This document shows positions 9,244 to 17,928 of a stretch of DNA of 64,000 nt, in pieces (positions within the stretch are counted from its first letter, which is position 1; each line of letters begins with the position of its first letter). A model generated the notes under the pieces. It saw nothing but the letters and a program-made list of their open reading frames with translations, was not told the DNA's origin and made no database searches. The DNA lies in NCBI RefSeq assembly GCF_030546805.1, contig NZ_JAUOPC010000006.1, positions 310,001-374,000 of the forward strand, given 5' to 3'. The stretch is from Cyclobacterium sp. 1_MG-2023. GTDB taxonomy: Bacteria > Bacteroidota > Bacteroidia > Cytophagales > Cyclobacteriaceae. Both the position numbers and the translations under genes were made by a program.

Positions 9244-10197
9244 ATGAGACGAAGGGATGTGATTAAAAATTTGGCACTTATTCCACTGCTTGGAGACTTT
9301 GACTATCAGGAGGCTGTATCTGTTGCTAATTCGGATAAAAGAAAAAAAGATCGATTGATCATCGATACGCACGTGGAAACGTGGAATTTTGATTCCAGGT
9401 TTCCTTTTAAACACCCTGAAAATCCTAACCTAAAGGTGTCAATGGAAGCTCCAATAGAAAATCAGATAGAACAAATGAAGGATTTTGGGCTTAAGTATGG
9501 GGTTTTGATCAACCCTAGGTACTATGGATGGGACAATTCCTACATGGCCAATTGTTTGAAAACTTATCCCAATCATTTTGTAGCACATGGTTTACTTAAT
9601 CCAGAGGATCCTAAAATTGTAGAAAAGCTAAGATTTTGGGTAAAGGAGCATGGATTTCAGGGAATGCGGTTTAGCCCAATCTATCATCCCAAATCTACCT
9701 GGCTGAATTCACCTGAACATTATCCATTGTGGAAGGAGGCAGAGAAACTAGGGGTAGTGTTCAACTATTACATTCTTCCAAGCCAAATGCCAATGTTAGA
9801 AGATATGGCCGAGAGGTTTCCTGGTGTAAAAATAGTAATTGACCATGCCGGAAAACCAGATCTAAAAGCAGCGGATTGCTGGGATGAGTTTAGAAAGATG
9901 TTTAAGTTAAAACGTTTTCCACAGGTTTGGATATCCAATTCTGAGCCCTATGAAATGTCAGAATTAAAAGCATATCCCTATGAGGATACATTGCCATTTT
10001 ACAAGGCTATCTATGAGGAATTCGGGCCCCAGCAGCTAATTTGGGGTACAGGTTATCCTCGGCCAAGATGGGAATTGCCAATGGACAAAGAACTTGAGTT
10101 TGTAGATAAATACTGCTATTTTTATAGTGAGCAGGACCGAGAGATGCTCCTGGGAAGAAACGCCTTTAAAATATGGAAATTTCCCAACCAAACTTAA
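9244..10197 (+). CDS. Amidohydrolase-related TIM-barrel protein with altered metal site
   Basis: The 317-residue protein belongs to the amidohydrolase-2/COG3618 group (lactonases of the fuconolactone and rhamnonolactone type, 2-pyrone-4,6-dicarboxylate hydrolase relatives). Visible landmarks are IIDTHVETWNFD (residues 39-50), the helix-strand unit LKYGVLINPRYYG, GFQGMRFSPIY, VKIVIDHAGKP (His201) and IWGTGYPRPRWE (267-276). In catalytic relatives the first motif is D-x-H-x-H/F-W and the last is G-T/S-D-W/Y-P. Here the second position is Glu45 and the catalytic Asp is Gly270. The N-terminus MRRRDVIKNLALIPLL resembles a twin-arginine or export signal. It sits in the SusCD operon, so it may act on the imported product, but with these substitutions hydrolase activity is uncertain. 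Confidence 0.75.
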   Translation: MRRRDVIKNLALIPLLGDFDYQEAVSVANSDKRKKDRLIIDTHVETWNFDSRFPFKHPENPNLKVSMEAPIENQIEQMKDFGLKYGVLINPRYYGWDNSYMANCLKTYPNHFVAHGLLNPEDPKIVEKLRFWVKEHGFQGMRFSPIYHPKSTWLNSPEHYPLWKEAEKLGVVFNYYILPSQMPMLEDMAERFPGVKIVIDHAGKPDLKAADCWDEFRKMFKLKRFPQVWISNSEPYEMSELKAYPYEDTLPFYKAIYEEFGPQQLIWGTGYPRPRWELPMDKELEFVDKYCYFYSEQDREMLLGRNAFKIWKFPNQT

Positions 10198-10527
10198 CTC
10201 CGATTATGGTACCGACACAAACCTTTTAGAATTAACTAGAGTCGGGGGTTTGGGGCATTGTTGAAGATTAAAAAGGCAACAATGCCTTCCAAAATCGTTT
10301 ATAATATATTTCTCTATTCTACGGGCTAAAAGCCATTGTTATTGATATTTAGTTTGAATTTGATATACCCATAAACTTGTTCCGTTCATTTTTCTGAAAC
10401 TTCCATTTTGATAAGCTTGTCTACAATAGCCATATTTCCTTGGATATTGAACTTCCAATTCCGTCAAACCCAAGGGTAATATCTAATTACAGAGAGTAAA
10501 CAGGCTATTAAGTTAAAATTTTTCTGG
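10198..10527. other. Intergenic region after amidohydrolase gene, with hairpin
   Basis: No gene was recognised. A 10-bp inverted repeat (10254-10263 with 10277-10286, loop 13 nt) lies about 60 bp past the amidohydrolase stop and may end that operon, although it lacks a run of T. Stops are frequent in all frames, and the stretch looks like a continuation of the decayed DNA to the right. Confidence 0.4.
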
Positions 10528-10964
10528 TTAAGGTTGGCCAATGTCCTTCTGCCACAAGTAAGGGCATTTCAATATAAAATTCTGCATTAAATTATTACAG
10601 TGGTGATCGTTTAAAACGATTTGTTTGCTCTTAACAAATCTTCTGGACCCAAAAATGTTGTGTTTTCACCTATGATTACCCTTAGTATACCATATAATAA
10701 AATTGCTCCGGTACACATGGGAAAAGGAAACAAAGTAGTATACTAGAAACTGCTTTGGTAAACAGTAGCAGGTTGTCTACCGGTATTTTCCAATGCATCT
10801 ATTTCTCCATGTAAAACAATACTTTTTTGCTGAATTCATTTGTTGTGTCCTTTTCCAATAATTTGACCCTTATGAGCCAATACTGATCCAATGAGGATTC
10901 TCCTTTCTATAAGCCCTTTCACAGCCTTTTTGATCGATTCATTAAAATAAATATCCGTAGCCAT
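10528..10964 (-). pseudogene. Cytosine/nucleoside deaminase (Fcy1-like), decayed
   Basis: Reading the minus strand from an ATG at 10964 gives the clear skeleton of a yeast-type cytosine deaminase or small nucleoside deaminase: ESIKKAVKGLIERRILIGSV, GQIIGKGHNK, then a stop, then SIVLHGEIDALENTGRQPAT with the zinc/proton-shuttle HGE, VYQSSF, a second stop, YTTLFPFPMCTGAILLYGI and VIIGENTTFLGPEDLLRANK. The frame then shifts by a small indel near 10615-10622 and continues LNDHHCNNLMQNFI and LWQKDIGQP to a TAA at 10528. The zinc-binding motif that should read SPCPMC has become FPFPMC, so one zinc ligand is also lost. Two nonsense codons, a frameshift and a ligand loss make this a dead gene; the intact family makes uracil from cytosine or a related deamination product. 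Confidence 0.85.
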
Positions 10965-11050
10965 ATTGGTTAATTAATTATTGACAAAAACTTTTTATTT
11001 GGTACTTTTCATATCGTTACATCAATGTCTCGGCAAAGTCCTTGGCTTCT

Positions 11051-11260
11051 TCATGAAATACTGCCATCAAAAGTACCACTATCAAAAAGCTGCAGGCCTA
11101 GTTCATTGTCCTTTCCGATATCTTTGGCTATCTTCTTTAATTCAGAATGGTAAATCCCCAAAGAATTATTAGAGACTACCCCAAATTTCTTTTCCTTAAA
11201 AATGACTTTCTCTGGATTTTGAAGCGCATAAAGCCGGCCCATGGTTTCCTCGTAAGTCAC
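11051..11260 (-). pseudogene. Truncated duplicate of the AlkD-like gene 5' end
   Basis: Positions 11074-11260 repeat 3268-3454 without indels and with only a handful of substitutions. The copy starts at the same codon, but that codon is now GTG instead of ATG. It reads TYEETMGRLYALQNPEKVIF through LQLFDSG and then runs into unrelated DNA, giving a 69-codon frame that stops at 11051. In another frame the adjoining DNA reads MAVFHEEAKDFAETLM and then a stop, which may be the tail of yet another lost gene. The piece covers only the first quarter of the protein and cannot be functional. Confidence 0.9.
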
Positions 11261-11309
11261 TGGTTTTTATATTTTTAAATTGATATTATCCGCCTAAATC
11301 CTAAATTTC

Positions 11310-11391
11310 ACCCCAAAACTCCAAACCATTAACAATTAATAATTAACAACTAACCATTAACAACTAACCATTAGCAATTAATAATTATCCA
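11310..11391. repeat. AT-rich imperfect tandem repeat
   Basis: Short units of the type AACCATTAACAATTAATAATT and AACAACTAACCATTA recur several times in about 70 bp directly beside the stop codon of the PBP4-type gene. The exact unit ACAACTAACCATTA occurs twice in tandem (allowing for one shared edge). The composition differs from ordinary neighbouring spacer DNA. It sits at the edge of the decayed 10.2-11.3 kb block and may mark slippage or a recombination scar. Confidence 0.6.
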
Positions 11392-12699
11392 CTAATACTT
11401 ATCATGAATAAAATAAAGCAATTTTTGCAACTCTTTCTTTTGCACGCTGGAGCTGCCGGTGTAATTGTTGAAGAAGGTGCTGAAAAGCAGGGTTTTGCCA
11501 CTTTTGGTAAGGAGGAAACCACTGAGAGCAGTGCTCATTGCAAGGGTGCCGGTTTTGGCGTAGATGTAGGCGGGCTCACCCGGGTCAGCACGGTACCAGT
11601 TGCGGATGGTGCCGGATTCTCCACCCGCCGGGAAATAGGCTTTGATTTTTTCCATAGGCACCTCAGTATGGATTTTATGCAGCAACTTTATGACTGACCG
11701 AGGGGTAAACATATTCTGTGGGGAAAGACCTGACCCATCCACCCATTGGGGCTCGTCAGGAAGATCTGCTAGATAATGTTCCTTTGCATAGGAGATGCCA
11801 CCTCGGATATTGATAGAATCCAAGACCGCATCAGAGACAAGAACCATTAGCTGTTCTGCTAGAAAGTTGTCGCTAATTTTCATCATTTGGGCGTACAAAC
11901 TGTCCGCCTTTACAGTAGGCAATTTTTCATGTGAGGATTTGGAGTAATCCTTATTGTTTATGAGTGAAATTTGCTTTCCTACTGCTTCCTGAAGTAGATT
12001 TCTGGTCAAATTTGCAGAGGTAATAAATGGTTTATCAGTTGCAAAGGCCAAGCTGTCCTTTTCTTTATTTATGGCATATTCATAAGTGTTTTTCTTAAAG
12101 TCCCTTTGAATAAAATAGTTGCCGGAATGGGTTTGTGAGGAAGGCATAAGGGGTAAAAGGACTGTTTTCGGATAGGGCGTTGCCTCCGCTAACTCAGCTT
12201 TTTTAGAATAGCGCAAAACATTTCCATAAATGGGCATGGCGGATCTTTCGGCAGCAAAGTAGTAAGGAAACCAGTTCCAAGACCAGCCGGGTCCATAGCT
12301 AGAAAGCTGCTCAAAATTATTTACCATATACAACTTCTTGTCTGCATTTTTAAGAAAATTGATCACAGTACTGTCTTTAAAGTCGGGGTGCAAAAGTGAG
12401 GGGTCTCCCGTTCCCCAGAAAATAAGAGAATCTCCTTGGTAGGTATAATTTAGCCCGTTGATATACCCATCACCCAAGGCTTTGTAACTGGAATAAAAGG
12501 TAAATATTTTGGTATTGGAGGCTGGGATAAAATATTTGGCTTCATTTAATTTTACCAGTGTTTTGTCCTTCACCGGATCATAAAGCATAAATCCCATATG
12601 TCCTTTTTCAAACACATCAGAGGTACGCACCGTTTTATTGATTTTTTGGACGGTACAAGAGAAGAAGAACAACAAGCACAACCATTTACAGTTTTTCAT
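11392..12699 (-). CDS. dacB: D-alanyl-D-alanine carboxypeptidase/endopeptidase (PBP4, peptidase S13) lipoprotein
   Basis: This class C penicillin-binding protein trims or cleaves peptidoglycan cross-links in the periplasm. All three serine-penicilloyl motifs are visible: S-x-x-K as SNTK (Ser61, Lys64), S-x-N as SDN in MKISDNFLAEQLM, and KTG in IYAKTGTLAMSTALSGF. At 435 residues it is close to the short S13 form. The start at 12699 is preferred over the upstream in-frame ATG at 12723, because it gives MKNCKWLCLLFFFSC, a signal peptide with the lipidated Cys at residue 15. It is likely a lone gene. It ends in an AT-rich repeat next to decayed DNA. The gene symbol is by family, not by orthology proof. 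Confidence 0.88.
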   Translation of the reverse strand: MKNCKWLCLLFFFSCTVQKINKTVRTSDVFEKGHMGFMLYDPVKDKTLVKLNEAKYFIPASNTKIFTFYSSYKALGDGYINGLNYTYQGDSLIFWGTGDPSLLHPDFKDSTVINFLKNADKKLYMVNNFEQLSSYGPGWSWNWFPYYFAAERSAMPIYGNVLRYSKKAELAEATPYPKTVLLPLMPSSQTHSGNYFIQRDFKKNTYEYAINKEKDSLAFATDKPFITSANLTRNLLQEAVGKQISLINNKDYSKSSHEKLPTVKADSLYAQMMKISDNFLAEQLMVLVSDAVLDSINIRGGISYAKEHYLADLPDEPQWVDGSGLSPQNMFTPRSVIKLLHKIHTEVPMEKIKAYFPAGGESGTIRNWYRADPGEPAYIYAKTGTLAMSTALSGFLLTKSGKTLLFSTFFNNYTGSSSVQKKELQKLLYFIHDKY

Positions 12700-12982
12700 A
12701 GGAAAGGTCTTTGCGGAATACATTTCGATTTGGCTGTTAAGCCATAGGAAAAGTAATATTTTCTAGCCAATCTAGGAAGTGATTTCGGTATTTACTTGTT
12801 ATGTTGAGTGTAAGGTTATTGCTCAATTTTTCTACCAATTTTCCGTCAGGTGAAATTGGCGGTATTGTTGTTTTTTTGAAAACAATACTGACAAAATCTT
12901 GGGTATAATGTTCAATAAATAAGCGGTTTCACCCTTGGCTATAAATATATCGCCCATACTGGGCTGAAAATTTGAATATAAA

Positions 12983-13010
12983 AGCCCCTCTATTTCAAAA
13001 TAGAGGGGCT
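12983..13010 (-). terminator. Intrinsic terminator of the second SusCD operon
   Basis: The inverted repeat AGCCCCTCTATT...AATAGAGGGGCT (stem 11-12 bp, tetraloop) lies 7 bp beyond the SusD stop on the minus strand. In that transcript it is followed by UUUU, giving a textbook intrinsic terminator. Confidence 0.88.
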
Positions 13011-13017
13011 GGAATTT

Positions 13018-14421
13018 TTACTCGTCCCACCAGATTCTATCCAGCAGGGTGACATCAGGCACGTTACTGCCATTCCGACTCACTTCATTGTCCGGATAGG
13101 CCAGTCTTCTGATGTACTGTCCATTGAGGTTACCATTCAGGTTTTCAGGCAAAGTCATGTCCTTGTATCCATAATCAAACCTTCTGGCATCATTCCAGGT
13201 TTCAGGGTGGAGAAAAAGTGCTACCCATTTTTCTTTCATGATATCTGCCAAGCTAAGAGCGGATGCTCCCATGCTTACTTCGGGACTGTTGAGATAGGCC
13301 ATTTTGTCCTCCTCATTTACTTCCAGCATGTCCATATGGGCTTCAATTCCTTCAAGGTAGGCGGCATAAGCTCTTTCAGGATCCCCTTCTAAGGCTACTT
13401 CGGCCTCTATGAATTTCTGCTCAGCATAAGTAGCAATCAGTAGCGGGGAGTCTTCGTAAGTATAGAACTGATCGGGAATTAGGGTAGATCTTGCACCCTG
13501 TTCAGGTGCATTTCCTCTTCCTGCTCCATTGGTTACACCAATGTATTCTCCATCATCCGTAGCACCAATCATCAATGACATCCGTGGATCAACTACATCA
13601 TAGGATGTCCCATCCATTGTTTCTATAAACTGAGTAGATATCCAACCGCCTAAAAGCAAACTTTCATTGTTGATGGCTACCTGTGCCCAAGGATTGAATC
13701 GCTGTTCAAAAAAGATCACAGTGGCATCATCGTCATTACTCGTCATGCCACTAGCCAAAGCGGTCAAAATAGCTTGGGGATCATAGGTAGTTGTCCCTTT
13801 TGTGTGCAACATAAACCTGGCTTTAAGCATATTGCCGAATTTTATCCAAGAAGAAACGTCTCCATTAAAGATAAAGTCGTCACCTCCCAATGAAATAGAG
13901 GTAGTACCGGAAAGGTTTTGGATACCTTGATCTAGTAAGCTGAATACTTCAGAATACAAGGCTTCATCGTCATCATAAGTAGGAGTAACAGAACTAAAAT
14001 CAAATCCTTCGGTATAAGGAACATCTCCAAATGCATCCACGGTCATCCCAAGGTTTAATGCCATCAGAATTTGTCCGGCTCCAAGATAGTGTCCTGCATC
14101 TTCTTCTTCGGCCTTTTGCATCAAGTCGGTCAAATCAGTCATCACATTATATAAATCAAACCAAAGACCACTGTAGTTACTTGCTTCCATTACATCTGAA
14201 GCGCTTGCAGGATTAGGTGAAGCAAGGTATTGCACATAATTGGAAGTAATGCTACCAATTGCATACACATTGAGAGAGGTCTCATAGGTAGCATTGGTCA
14301 TCAGCCCTGAAATGGGAGCATCCTGTGGGTTGTTGGGATTTTCATTGACATCGAGAAAATTCTCACATGAGCTTAACACTAAAAAAAGCATTAGGCAAAG
14401 TATAGTATATATCGCTTTCAT
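13018..14421 (-). CDS. SusD-like lipoprotein (SusD_2 type)
   Basis: The 467-residue lipoprotein is the binding partner of the SusC encoded just upstream. The lipobox is LVLSSC with Cys at residue 19; the mature start ENFLDVNENPNNPQDAPISG is characteristic of the SusD_2/SusD-like_2 family rather than the classic RagB type seen at 7.7 and 35 kb. Further landmarks are GAGQILMALNLGMTVDAFGD, the SWIKFGNMLKARFML helix and KWVALFLHPETWNDARRF near the C-terminus. It starts 11 bp after the SusC stop. SusD_2 pairs are often linked to peptide or other non-starch substrates, but nothing here identifies the ligand. Confidence 0.93.
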   Translation of the reverse strand: MKAIYTILCLMLFLVLSSCENFLDVNENPNNPQDAPISGLMTNATYETSLNVYAIGSITSNYVQYLASPNPASASDVMEASNYSGLWFDLYNVMTDLTDLMQKAEEEDAGHYLGAGQILMALNLGMTVDAFGDVPYTEGFDFSSVTPTYDDDEALYSEVFSLLDQGIQNLSGTTSISLGGDDFIFNGDVSSWIKFGNMLKARFMLHTKGTTTYDPQAILTALASGMTSNDDDATVIFFEQRFNPWAQVAINNESLLLGGWISTQFIETMDGTSYDVVDPRMSLMIGATDDGEYIGVTNGAGRGNAPEQGARSTLIPDQFYTYEDSPLLIATYAEQKFIEAEVALEGDPERAYAAYLEGIEAHMDMLEVNEEDKMAYLNSPEVSMGASALSLADIMKEKWVALFLHPETWNDARRFDYGYKDMTLPENLNGNLNGQYIRRLAYPDNEVSRNGSNVPDVTLLDRIWWDE

Positions 14422-14432
14422 AGTTGCAGTTT

Positions 14433-17400
14433 TTATAGTCCAAGGTTCAGGTTAAAGAAAAAACTCTGTACGCCGGGGTAGCCCAGCCCCGTAAAACCAA
14501 TGGCATTGCCACCGGCACCTGCAGAGAAGGACTCCGGATCAAATCCATCCCAAGGGGTATATAGGATGATATTATTGGCAGCAATAGAAACCCGAGCAGT
14601 TCTAAATGGCGTTCTTTCTAGTAAGTCCGGGTTTAAATTATAGCCCAGGGTGATGTTTCGTAATTTGATATAGCTGGCATCACTCACAAAGTTCTCACTG
14701 GTAGTTCGGTAATAGTTTCTCCAATAACCGGCGCCATAATCGACTCCGTCCGGACCTTCACCCTGGCCCAGCCAAACTTCCTTGGTGTTGGTAGATCCAT
14801 CTGCCAAGACTCCTTCAAAAACCCTAAAATCTTCACGTGCTTCAGTAAACTCATTTTTACCAAATGCGGAAAGGAAGTTTGCATACTGATTGTATTGTTC
14901 CAGACCGGTCCTGAAATCGATCAGGAAGGACAATTCAAAGTCTTTATAGGTAAAATCATTTCTAATGCCTCCAATCCATTTCGGCACCGCATTACCTAAA
15001 ATCAATTGCGTACCTGTCCTTACCGGAAAGCCATTGGTTCCAATTATTATTGGAAGGCTGCGGTCCAGAAATATATTGTCCGGATCAGTGCCTAATCTTT
15101 CGTAAGAGCTTCCAAAGATATTTCCATAGGCCTCTCCTTCAAGCAGTTTCATTGTAACAGTAGATCCGGCATATCCATATTGGCTACCAACAACGATCTC
15201 ATCAATTCCTTCTTTGATAGCTTTGATCTCATTATTATTAATGGACAAGTTGGCACTGATATTCCAGCTGAAATCATTGGACTTGATAGGAGTTCCCCCT
15301 AAAATAAACTCAAACCCACTGTTTTGAATTTCTCCTGCATTGGTGATATAGGATGAAAAGCCTGTGGCATCCGACACCGGTACAGGGATAATTTGATCCT
15401 TCGCGTTGGATTTGTAATAGGTTACATCAAAGTTTGCCCTATTGTTCAGGAAGGCTGTTTGCAAACCAAATTCTATGGCATTGGTTTGCTCAGGTCTTAG
15501 TGATAAATCTCCATAGACCGAATTCCTTGTAAATCCTACCTGCCCGTTTAATGGAAAAATGGAGGGAGAAACATAGGTGGATCCTAAAATATGGGCATCT
15601 GTATCTTTACCTACTTGTGCATAAGAAGCCCTCAATTTACCAAAAGTTAGCCATGAGGGAAGAACCATGTTTTCACTAAACACATAACCCAGATTGAAAG
15701 AAGAATAGAAAAAAGAATTGTTGTCTTTGGGTAGGGTGGAGGAAATATCATTTCTACCCGTGACATTTAGAAAAAGGTAGTTCTTATAATCCACCATCAA
15801 ATCCCCATAAAATCCCACTATTCTTTTAATACTCTTACCTTGACTGGTAAAGATTTGAGAGGCGACACCTAAATTATAAAATTCAGGAATGACAAAATTC
15901 TCACCACGTGCGGTTACTCTATCATATTTTCGCTCAAAAATGTCATTACCCAATCTCAGGCTGGCATTTAGGTCTGAAGTAAATTGCTTTTTTAAAGTTA
16001 TATAGAAATTGGAAGTAAGGTCTCTACTGTTGATCCTTGTTTCTTCCAAGTAACCTGTTGAACTTAGTGGAACTTCTCCAACGATCCCTTTAGGTCCAGG
16101 AGTGATTTCTGTTCGTTGGTCACTATAAAAGTCTGTTCCTAAACGATAGGAGAAGGAAAGCCAATCCGCAGGAATATAGTTTAAGTTGATATTTCCGATT
16201 ACTCGGTTTACATCGTCTTCATAGGTAGCAAAACGCGCATCATAGATGGGGTTGGTATTGGAATAGGTTCTCATCGTTCCATCCTCATTGATATAATCCC
16301 GAACATCCGTTGTTTCTGACCAGTACATCATGCGTTCCATAAAGCGATCATGAGGGACCCTGTTGCCTCCAGAATTGCTATAATTTACAGATCCAGAGAA
16401 ATTAAATTTGTCCGATACTTTTACAGTTCCGGAAAATTTGGCTGTAGTTCTGTTCCAATTAGAAAAAGGAATAATACCCTCTTGCTGTAAGTTTCCAAAG
16501 GAACCATAAAAGGTGGCCATTTCATTTCCTCCGGAAATACTTATATTATTATCTATCTGGACTCCCGTATTGAATGCTCGGTTCCAATTGTCTTGGTATT
16601 TGTGATCAGAAACAGTTTGTTGTACTTCGGCTATAGGTGCGCCCCATGAAGGCCAGAAACTACTTGGTTGATACTCTCCACTAAACCCTTGCCCATATTT
16701 GTCTTGTAATTTCGGCAGCTGATTTAAGGTTTCAAAGCCAACTGAACCGTTGTAGTTGACCCTTACTTCTCCAGCTTTTCCTTTTTTGGTGGTTACAATT
16801 ACAGCACCATTGGCTGCTCTTACCCCATACAAGGCAGTGGCTGCTGCACCTTTCAATACGGAAATTGAAGCCACATCATTTGGATTTAAATCGGCCATTC
16901 TATTTGATAAACCCCTTGGTGTACCTGTTGACTCTATGGTAGAGTTATCTACCGGCACGCCATCCACTACAAAAAGTGGTTGGTTATTGGCTCCGGGATC
17001 CAGTGAATTGATTCCCCGAATGATAATCCGTGCAGACTGACCGGGAGCACCACCGGAGTTGGTTATCTGAACCCCTGCAGCCTGCCCTTGAAGTGAACTT
17101 ACAAGATTGGGCTGTTTTACTTTGGTAATGGCCTCGGCATCAATATTTTGAGCAGCATATCCTAGGGATTTTTTCTCTTGGGAAATTCCGAATGCCGTTA
17201 CAATGAATTCATCCAATCCTTTTGCTTCGGACTCCATAACCACATTCAGTGTCTGCTGCGTGCCTACGGTAATGGATTGAGAAGCGTAACCAATATAAGA
17301 AAATACCAATACTGTGTTTTCATTGGGTACGTTGATGCTAAAGTTTCCATTGATATCAGAAACGGTACCTGTTCCTGTACCCTCAGCTACAATGCTGACA

Positions 17401-17528
17401 CCTGGAAGCCCTTCCGGATCTTCTGCTGCAGTAACCTTTCCTTGGATGTTAATTTGTTGGGCCATAAGTGTCCCATTTAACATCAGAAAAAGCACCATTA
17501 GTAAATAGTAGGTAGAATTTTTCTTCAT
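14433..17528 (-). CDS. SusC/RagA-type TonB-linked outer membrane receptor
   Basis: The 1031-residue receptor is the import channel of the second SusCD pair. The ATG at 17528 gives MKKNSTYYLLMVLFLMLNGT and cleavage near MAQQ; an upstream in-frame TTG at 17552 adds nothing signal-like and was rejected. Then come a carboxypeptidase-regulatory-like domain (INIQGKVTAAEDPEGLPGVS), the SusC linker DEFIVTAFGISQEKKSLGYA, a plug with ATALYGVRAANGAVIVTTKK and the barrel. The linker starts VTAFGIS rather than VVVIGYG, a variant shared with the MuiA-like protein at 56 kb (VTAYGIS). Its promoter region holds a 12-bp direct repeat (17577-17588 and 17629-17640). Confidence 0.94.
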   Translation of the reverse strand: MKKNSTYYLLMVLFLMLNGTLMAQQINIQGKVTAAEDPEGLPGVSIVAEGTGTGTVSDINGNFSINVPNENTVLVFSYIGYASQSITVGTQQTLNVVMESEAKGLDEFIVTAFGISQEKKSLGYAAQNIDAEAITKVKQPNLVSSLQGQAAGVQITNSGGAPGQSARIIIRGINSLDPGANNQPLFVVDGVPVDNSTIESTGTPRGLSNRMADLNPNDVASISVLKGAAATALYGVRAANGAVIVTTKKGKAGEVRVNYNGSVGFETLNQLPKLQDKYGQGFSGEYQPSSFWPSWGAPIAEVQQTVSDHKYQDNWNRAFNTGVQIDNNISISGGNEMATFYGSFGNLQQEGIIPFSNWNRTTAKFSGTVKVSDKFNFSGSVNYSNSGGNRVPHDRFMERMMYWSETTDVRDYINEDGTMRTYSNTNPIYDARFATYEDDVNRVIGNINLNYIPADWLSFSYRLGTDFYSDQRTEITPGPKGIVGEVPLSSTGYLEETRINSRDLTSNFYITLKKQFTSDLNASLRLGNDIFERKYDRVTARGENFVIPEFYNLGVASQIFTSQGKSIKRIVGFYGDLMVDYKNYLFLNVTGRNDISSTLPKDNNSFFYSSFNLGYVFSENMVLPSWLTFGKLRASYAQVGKDTDAHILGSTYVSPSIFPLNGQVGFTRNSVYGDLSLRPEQTNAIEFGLQTAFLNNRANFDVTYYKSNAKDQIIPVPVSDATGFSSYITNAGEIQNSGFEFILGGTPIKSNDFSWNISANLSINNNEIKAIKEGIDEIVVGSQYGYAGSTVTMKLLEGEAYGNIFGSSYERLGTDPDNIFLDRSLPIIIGTNGFPVRTGTQLILGNAVPKWIGGIRNDFTYKDFELSFLIDFRTGLEQYNQYANFLSAFGKNEFTEAREDFRVFEGVLADGSTNTKEVWLGQGEGPDGVDYGAGYWRNYYRTTSENFVSDASYIKLRNITLGYNLNPDLLERTPFRTARVSIAANNIILYTPWDGFDPESFSAGAGGNAIGFTGLGYPGVQSFFFNLNLGL

Positions 17529-17928
17529 AGAATTAATAGATTTAATTGACAAAAATTATACAATTCAAATATTCCCAAAATTTTATCCAGAAGGGAGGAT
17601 TTGGTTAGTAATTTTTTATAAATGGCCTAAAATTTTATCCGAAACGGCAATATTTACCTTAGGATCCTACTTTTGGGGTTATTTGAAATCATGAATCACC
17701 AATTAAGTTAGTTATAATAATTTAATATCTTGGCAAAAGCCAAAAAAATTACTGAAAAATTAAGGTTGATAAACCAGGTTGAATACTATATAATAGTGGA
17801 GTAAATTAAAATATATAGAGGTATTTGTTTATTTTACGATAGTTGAGTGATATCCAATATTAAAACAGCTCATTGCCCTTCTAAAACCATAATTAATCTT
17901 ACGCTTAAGAAAATTGATATATTTGAAT
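17529..17928. promoter_or_regulatory. Divergent intergenic region with spaced direct repeat
   Basis: This 400-bp region lies between the divergent SusC and cytidine deaminase genes. The 12-mer AAAATTTTATCC occurs twice, at 17577-17588 and 17629-17640, with similar flanks (CC before, GAA or AAA after) and a 52-bp period, close to five helical turns. It lies 49-112 bp upstream of the SusC start, where an activator such as an anti-sigma-controlled or HTCS regulator could bind. A TATATTTG (17918-17925), similar to the Bacteroidota -7 box, lies just before the deaminase ATG. Function is inferred. Confidence 0.4.

Noticed and set aside
12862-12888. Inverted repeat GTATTGTT/AACAATAC upstream of the PBP4 gene
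   Set aside because: The arms are only 8 bp in AT-rich DNA, with no repeat elsewhere and no position that suggests a function.
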